In this document: positions 6,165-8,996 of the stretch, piece after piece | How positions within the stretch are numbered: the first letter of the stretch is position 1 | Layout: each line of letters opens with the position of its first letter | From: an uncultured Blautia sp. | GTDB taxonomy: Bacteria; Bacillota; Clostridia; Lachnospirales; Lachnospiraceae | Reading direction: 5' to 3' | NCBI GenBank assembly: GCA_900547615.1 | Contig: URHH01000098.1 | Location: 1-8,996 of the forward strand | Length of the DNA stretch: 8,996 nucleotides | Notes under the pieces: model-generated | What the model was told of the DNA's origin: nothing | What the model saw: only the letters and a program-made list of their open reading frames with translations | The model's database searches: none | Made by a program: the position numbers and the translations under genes

Positions 6165-6452
6165 TTATGCGTCTTTTTTAACGACTAAGTATCTTAATAC
6201 GTTGTCCATGATACGTACGTGTCTCTCAACTTCCGCCGGACATTCTGCATCTGCTTCAAACTGAATGAAATAATAGAAGCCTTCGTGCATTTTCTGAATT
6301 TCGTAAGCTAATTTCTTCTTACCCCATTCTTCAACTTCTGTGATTGTACCGTTGTAACGTGTGATGTAGCCTTTTGCCTTCTCTACTACGGCATCGCGTA
6401 CTTCGTCTTCAACTTTGGCACTCACAACTAATGCTAATTCGTATTTGTTCAT
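6165..6452 (-). CDS. rpsF: 30S ribosomal protein S6
   Basis: A 95-residue protein of the small ribosomal subunit that pairs with S18 on the 16S rRNA platform. The start MNKYELALVVSAKVEDEVRDAVVEK, the middle TEVEEWGKKKLAYEIQKMHEGFYYFIQFEA (about 40-69) and the end HVRIMDNVLRYLVVKKDA are typical of the ferredoxin-like fold of S6. There is no acidic C-terminal extension, so no glutamylation tail of the E. coli kind. The ribosome site AAGGAGGT (6462-6469) matches the 16S rRNA tail perfectly, with a 9-base spacer. It is first in the operon rpsF-ssb-rpsR and has its own promoter about 80 bases upstream. Confidence 0.98.
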   Translation of the reverse strand: MNKYELALVVSAKVEDEVRDAVVEKAKGYITRYNGTITEVEEWGKKKLAYEIQKMHEGFYYFIQFEADAECPAEVERHVRIMDNVLRYLVVKKDA

Positions 6453-6461
6453 GCTTGTCTT

Positions 6462-6469
6462 ACCTCCTT
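6462..6469 (-). promoter_or_regulatory. Full-consensus ribosome binding site of rpsF
   Basis: AAGGAGGT on the minus strand, fully complementary to the 16S rRNA 3' end, lies 9 bases before the rpsF ATG. It is the strongest ribosome site in the window, in keeping with a highly expressed ribosomal protein. Confidence 0.85.
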
Positions 6470-6533
6470 ATGGTCTTTTGGCCCTCTGCCTGTCAACAAA
6501 GAGCAAGGATATGAAAATATATCACGGTTTTTA

Positions 6534-6562
6534 ATTTTAACATATTAAAATATGCTTGTAAA
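6534..6562 (-). promoter_or_regulatory. Predicted promoter of the rpsF-ssb-rpsR operon
   Basis: On the minus strand TTTACA (6557-6562) and TAAAAT (6534-6539) are spaced by exactly 17 bases, with TGT just before the -10. Transcription would begin near 6528, giving a leader of about 75 bases. The spacer contains an inverted repeat (6541-6554), and the -35 lies within the right arm of a hairpin that covers the 3' end of the DUF951 gene. Confidence 0.7.
6541..6554. repeat. Inverted repeat in the rpsF promoter spacer
   Basis: CATATT and AATATG are perfect inverted 6-base arms around a 2-base centre. They fill most of the 17-base spacer between the -35 and -10 boxes of the rpsF promoter, a position where a bound repressor would block transcription. 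AT-rich composition makes a chance origin possible. Confidence 0.4.
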
Positions 6563-6586
6563 GAAGATTTTTTACTTTTTTACAAG
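6555..6586. repeat. Inverted repeat (hairpin) across the DUF951 gene end and rpsF -35 box
   Basis: Arms 6555-6566 and 6575-6586 pair at 11 of 12 positions (outer 8 bp CTTGTAAA/TTTACAAG perfect) with an 8-base loop containing the DUF951 stop codon. On the minus strand it is not followed by a T-run, so it is a poor terminator. It might slow or partly stop transcription from the sortase side, or stabilise the 3' end. Confidence 0.4.
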
Positions 6587-6757
6587 TTTTTTTGTATTTT
6601 TCTCCACCATTTTGCGCGGAACCATGATCTGATGGCCGCAGCCGCAGCATTTCAGGCGAAAATCAGCTCCCACACGGAGAATCTCCCACTCCCTGCTTCC
6701 GCACGGGTGCTCTTTTTTTAATGTAACGGTATCTCCCACCTCATAAAGCAGCCCCAT
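6572..6757 (-). CDS. DUF951 family protein (YyzM-like)
   Basis: A 61-residue cytoplasmic protein of the DUF951 family, represented in B. subtilis by YyzM, also encoded near rpsF-ssb-rpsR there. Visible hallmarks are YEVGDTVTLKKEHPCGSREWEILRVGADFRLKCCGCGHQIMVPR, with H17, C19, C37/C38 and C40 as a possible zinc-binding set, W24, and a basic tail (KNTKKLVKK). The fold is likely a small SH3-like barrel with a zinc site, by analogy only. No function is established that I can state. The gene begins 3 bases after the sir2 stop codon and its ribosome site (GGAAGGGG) lies inside the sir2 coding end, so translation is likely coupled. Length is normal for the family. Confidence 0.92.
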   Translation of the reverse strand: MGLLYEVGDTVTLKKEHPCGSREWEILRVGADFRLKCCGCGHQIMVPRKMVEKNTKKLVKK

Positions 6758-6760
6758 TTT

Positions 6761-7492
6761 TTACACCCCTTCCATTCTGATCTGTGAAAATACGCTGCCA
6801 ATGGGCAGTTTTATAAGAAGGTCCGCATTTCTGTCCTGCGGTGTGGACGATTTATTTATGACAACAAGATGCTCTCCCCGGAAATAATCAATAAGACCTG
6901 CTGCCGGATAAACGGAAAGTGACGTTCCCCCGATGATCAGGACCTCAGCCTCACTGATCGCCTGCACAGACTCGCTGATCACCTGGTTGTCAAGCCCTTC
7001 CTCATAAAGAACCACGTCCGGCTTAATGATCCCTCCGCATTCGCATTTCGGCACGCCGCTGCTTTCCTTCATATAAGAAAAATCATAAAATCTGCCGCAG
7101 TCCATACAGTAGTTTCTGTACACGCTTCCATGAAGCTCCAAAACCTTTTTGCTTCCTGCCTGCTGATGAAGGTTGTCAATATTCTGGGTGACGACTGCCC
7201 GCAGCTTTCCAGTCCGCTCAAGCTCTGCAAGTTTTAAATGCGCCTCATTTGGCTTTGCCGTATCACAGAGCATTTTATCCCTGTAAAAGCGGTAAAATTC
7301 CTCCGGGCGGCGCATAAAAAATGTGTGACTTAAAATAGTCTCCGGCGGAAAATCATACTGCTGGTGATAAAGTCCGTCCTGACTCCTGAAATCCGGTATG
7401 CCGCTTTCCGTAGACACGCCTGCGCCGCCGAAAAACACGATATTATCGTGGGTATCTATGATTTCCTGCAGCCTTTCCACTTCTTTTTCCAT
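6761..7492 (-). CDS. NAD-dependent protein deacylase, sirtuin (Sir2) family
   Basis: A 243-residue sirtuin that removes acyl groups from protein lysines, consuming NAD+ and releasing nicotinamide and O-acyl-ADP-ribose. The NAD-binding signatures GGAGVSTESGIPDFRS (22-37), TQNIDNLHQ (102-110) and GTSLSVYPAAGL (189-200) are intact, as is the catalytic histidine H121 in LHGS. A zinc-ribbon uses C129, C132, C150 and C152 (CMDC and CEC). The region after the first motif lacks the obvious Tyr/Arg pair expected of CobB/SIRT5-type desuccinylases, so deacetylation is the likelier activity. Length is normal. The start at 7492 follows an AGGGGG ribosome site that overlaps the sortase stop codon (11 bases between the genes). 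It is co-oriented with the sortase and DUF951 genes; candidates for its substrates are not visible here. Confidence 0.96.
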   Translation of the reverse strand: MEKEVERLQEIIDTHDNIVFFGGAGVSTESGIPDFRSQDGLYHQQYDFPPETILSHTFFMRRPEEFYRFYRDKMLCDTAKPNEAHLKLAELERTGKLRAVVTQNIDNLHQQAGSKKVLELHGSVYRNYCMDCGRFYDFSYMKESSGVPKCECGGIIKPDVVLYEEGLDNQVISESVQAISEAEVLIIGGTSLSVYPAAGLIDYFRGEHLVVINKSSTPQDRNADLLIKLPIGSVFSQIRMEGV

Positions 7493-7503
7493 AAGAACGC
7501 CCC

Positions 7504-8310
7504 CTATTCTGTTTCGATGGTATCCACACGTTTTCCCTGTACTACGTATCTTGTCGCCTCATTGCCGGTGCATGTAGACAGGGTTATGATCTTATCCTTG
7601 ATATTCGTATCTGCCGTCTCCTGTTTCAGCTCGGAATATCCCTTTATTGTGCTTAAATACTGAAGATATTCTTCTCCCGGTCCTTTAAACAGCGTATATG
7701 TATCGCTGTTCACAGAAGTTGTGTAAGCGGAAATAATCTCATATCTGTACGCTTTTCCTGGAACAAAAATCCAGAAATATTTACTTTTATTAAATGTTTC
7801 CTCATTCTCCGTGAATTTTTTAAGCTGACCGAACATGGAACCATTTTTCATATTATGTCCGTACATAAGAGTATTGCAGTCGCTAAAATCACTGCTGTTT
7901 TCATAGTCTATAAAAATTGTTCCCGCAAAATTATAGTTTCCCTCATATGTGAGATGAAGATATTTGTCATTATCTTCTGCCTGGACAACCGGATAATTTA
8001 CTCCGTCCAGCGCCTCCACATAAATCCAGCCGATCACTTCCGGATTTACACTTTGCAGAGTATTAAAATCAATGTCCATAGGAGGCTTTAAGGTCTGCTC
8101 CTCTGCCGGTTTCATTTCCGCATCCGGCTCTTTTTCTGTCACAGCCATCTGCACAAGATTATTGTACTCGTCCGTACCCTTCTTGTATTCCGTGTAGATA
8201 TGGAACAAATTAAACGCTGCATAGCAGAAAACACAGATTGCGGCTACAAGTATGAGACTTAAAACAATGTCCCCTGCCGTTTTCTTCTTTTTTGGTTTCT
8301 TATTTGACAT
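7504..8310 (-). CDS. srtB: Class B sortase
   Basis: A 268-residue membrane-bound cysteine transpeptidase that joins sorted surface proteins to the cell wall or to one another. A lysine-rich cytoplasmic start (MSNKKPKKKK) precedes one membrane helix (about 14-36), giving an N-in/C-out topology. A charged stalk (about 40-85) leads to the catalytic domain. The catalytic residues are H152 in LMYGHNMKNGSMF, C247 in TLSTCTGN and R254 in ATRYVV; the extra helices and the GHNMKNGSMFGQLKKF pattern point to class B. I place the start at 8310, where AAGGAG (8318-8323) lies 7 bases upstream; an in-frame ATG at 8346 has no ribosome site. No sorting-signal protein is visible nearby. It leads a co-oriented set with sir2 and the DUF951 gene. 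The symbol is by class, not by demonstrated substrate. Confidence 0.94.
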   Translation of the reverse strand: MSNKKPKKKKTAGDIVLSLILVAAICVFCYAAFNLFHIYTEYKKGTDEYNNLVQMAVTEKEPDAEMKPAEEQTLKPPMDIDFNTLQSVNPEVIGWIYVEALDGVNYPVVQAEDNDKYLHLTYEGNYNFAGTIFIDYENSSDFSDCNTLMYGHNMKNGSMFGQLKKFTENEETFNKSKYFWIFVPGKAYRYEIISAYTTSVNSDTYTLFKGPGEEYLQYLSTIKGYSELKQETADTNIKDKIITLSTCTGNEATRYVVQGKRVDTIETE

Positions 8311-8317
8311 AAATGTT

Positions 8318-8323
8318 CTCCTT
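8318..8323 (-). promoter_or_regulatory. Ribosome binding site fixing the sortase start
   Basis: AAGGAG on the minus strand lies 7 bases before the ATG at 8310. It supports the 268-residue form over a 280-residue reading from 8346. Confidence 0.8.
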
Positions 8324-8350
8324 ATCTGCAAAATTTCCCCACTCATACAA

Positions 8351-8361
8351 GACAGCCTGTC
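8351..8361. repeat. Short palindrome in the sortase leader
   Basis: GACAG and CTGTC are perfect inverted 5-base arms around one base, placed between the predicted start of transcription (near 8368) and the sortase ribosome site. It is a possible operator or small hairpin, but it is short enough to be chance. Confidence 0.3.
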
Positions 8362-8374
8362 GCTGCTCTCAGTA

Positions 8375-8403
8375 ATTATACTACAATCCTTTTCTTTTTT
8401 CCA
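8375..8403 (-). promoter_or_regulatory. Predicted promoter of the sortase-sir2-DUF951 set
   Basis: On the minus strand a perfect TATAAT (8375-8380) is preceded at 17 bases by TGGAAA (8398-8403, 4 of 6 to consensus). It is back to back with the phosphofructokinase promoter, only 10 bases between the -35 boxes. Confidence 0.6.
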
Positions 8404-8413
8404 TGAAAAAGGA

Positions 8414-8442
8414 ATGAAAAAACAGTAACCTTATGATATACT
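8414..8442 (+). promoter_or_regulatory. Predicted promoter of the phosphofructokinase gene
   Basis: TATACT (8437-8442) preceded by TGA forms an extended -10; the -35 ATGAAA (8414-8419) is weak, at 17 bases. Transcription would start about 25 bases before the ATG, leaving a short leader that carries the GGAGG ribosome site (8463-8467). Confidence 0.5.
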
Positions 8443-8472
8443 GGATTACAGAATACTATTTTGGAGGTTATT

Positions 8473-8996
8473 ATGACAAAGAAAAATCTGATAGTCGGAC
8501 AGTCCGGCGGTCCTACCGCAGTTATCAACAGCAGTCTTTACGGCGTGGTATCAGAAGGTCTGAAACACCCGGATACGATCGAACACGTATATGGAATGGT
8601 AAACGGAATCGAAGGCTTTTTAAATGGAAGGATCCTGGATTTCCAGGAAGCCCTTCCCGGAGAAACCCTCTCCTGCCTGACCCATACTCCGGGCGCTTAC
8701 CTTGGTTCCTGCCGCTATAAACTTCCGGAATCTCTGGAAGACCCGGTTTATCCTGCCTTATTTGCCAGATTTGAAGAGCTGAATATCGGCTGGTTTTTCT
8801 ATATCGGCGGCAACGATTCTATGGATACAGTAAGCAAGCTTTCCCGGTATGCCGCTTCTGTTGGCAGTGACATCCGCATTATCGGAGAGCCGAAAACCAT
8901 CGACAATGATCTTGTATGCACAGACCACACGCCAGGTTTTGGAAGCGCTGCACGTTACGTAGCCTCCACTGTGCGCGAGATTATTCTCGATGCAAA
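8473..8996 (+). CDS. 6-phosphofructokinase, probably pyrophosphate-dependent (partial, 3' end beyond window)
   Basis: The first 174 residues of a phosphofructokinase-family enzyme, which converts fructose 6-phosphate to fructose 1,6-bisphosphate in glycolysis. The phosphoryl-donor loop GQSGGPTAVIN (9-19), the GGNDSMDT motif (112-119) and PKTIDNDL (140-147, with the catalytic Asp region) are visible, as is GSAARY further on. In ATP enzymes the second motif reads GGDGS; the Asp at position 115 in place of that Gly is the mark of pyrophosphate-dependent enzymes, so PPi is the likely donor and the step would be reversible. The ATG at 8473 follows GGAGG by 5 bases. The reading frame is open to the window end, where it is cut in mid-codon. 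The residue before PKTIDND is Glu (E139), where a hydrophobic residue is usual. The full family length is around 400 residues, so less than half is present. Confidence 0.92.
   Translation, partial: MTKKNLIVGQSGGPTAVINSSLYGVVSEGLKHPDTIEHVYGMVNGIEGFLNGRILDFQEALPGETLSCLTHTPGAYLGSCRYKLPESLEDPVYPALFARFEELNIGWFFYIGGNDSMDTVSKLSRYAASVGSDIRIIGEPKTIDNDLVCTDHTPGFGSAARYVASTVREIILDA

Noticed and set aside
6491..6500. TTGACA-like -35 box on the minus strand close to the rpsF ribosome site
   Set aside because: No -10 lies at proper distance; any would overlap the ribosome site and start codon of rpsF.
6453..6530. S6:S18-binding leader motif (CCG bulge between stem and hairpin) in the rpsF leader
   Set aside because: The only CCG on the minus strand (6525-6527) falls at the predicted 5' end of the transcript. 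A small hairpin follows, but I cannot find the flanking stem. A covariance-model search of this leader would decide.
8311..8346. 12-residue N-terminal extension of the sortase
   Set aside because: There is no ribosome site before 8346, while AAGGAG is well placed before 8310, directly ahead of the usual lysine-rich start.
1..8996. CRISPR array, mobile element, prophage, toxin-antitoxin or other defence system
   Set aside because: No direct-repeat array, transposase, integrase, tRNA-linked att site or toxin family was found; nearly all bases belong to recognised housekeeping or common accessory genes.

Overview
The window looks like chromosomal DNA of a strictly anaerobic, low-to-mid GC Firmicute, most likely a gut Lachnospiraceae relative (Blautia/Dorea/Ruminococcus-type). 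The reasons are strong AGGAGG-type ribosome sites, the Firmicute blocks gdpP-rplI-dnaB and rpsF-ssb-rpsR, a DUF951 (YyzM-like) gene, a clostridial 2[4Fe-4S] ferredoxin, a DUF1858 redox-disulfide protein, a class B sortase and a pyrophosphate-type phosphofructokinase. The taxonomic call is inferred from gene content only.

Layout. Bases 38-599 hold a divergent pair: a 66-residue DUF1858 protein on the minus strand and a 56-residue bacterial ferredoxin on the plus strand, each with a recognisable promoter. A bidirectional terminator at 615-653 separates the ferredoxin from a convergent MerR-like DNA-binding/coiled-coil gene (662-1210, minus) that has its own promoter. Next, all on the minus strand, come gdpP (c-di-AMP phosphodiesterase), rplI (ribosomal protein L9) and dnaB (replicative helicase). 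They form one tightly packed operon, transcribed from a promoter near 5230-5259 and ending at a UUCG-loop terminator at 1329-1350. Upstream is the minus-strand operon rpsF-ssb-rpsR, with its own promoter (6534-6562) and a strong terminator (5269-5303). Further upstream, a compact minus-strand set srtB-sir2-DUF951 (8310 down to 6572) runs toward rpsF with no clear strong terminator between them. A PPi-dependent phosphofructokinase gene starts at 8473 on the plus strand, divergent from the sortase, and is cut by the window end.

How the genes work together. The middle of the window is housekeeping: replication (DnaB, SSB), ribosome assembly (S6, S18, L9) and c-di-AMP turnover (GdpP). The flanks carry anaerobic redox proteins, a cell-surface transpeptidase, a sirtuin deacylase and glycolysis. 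I found no mobile element, CRISPR array, tRNA or rRNA. I also found no convincing new defence or biosynthetic system. The less ordinary points are the sortase/sirtuin/DUF951 grouping without a visible sortase substrate, several inverted repeats at promoters, an SSB C-terminal tip with an extra Asn, and an unexpected Glu in the PFK PKTIDND motif region.
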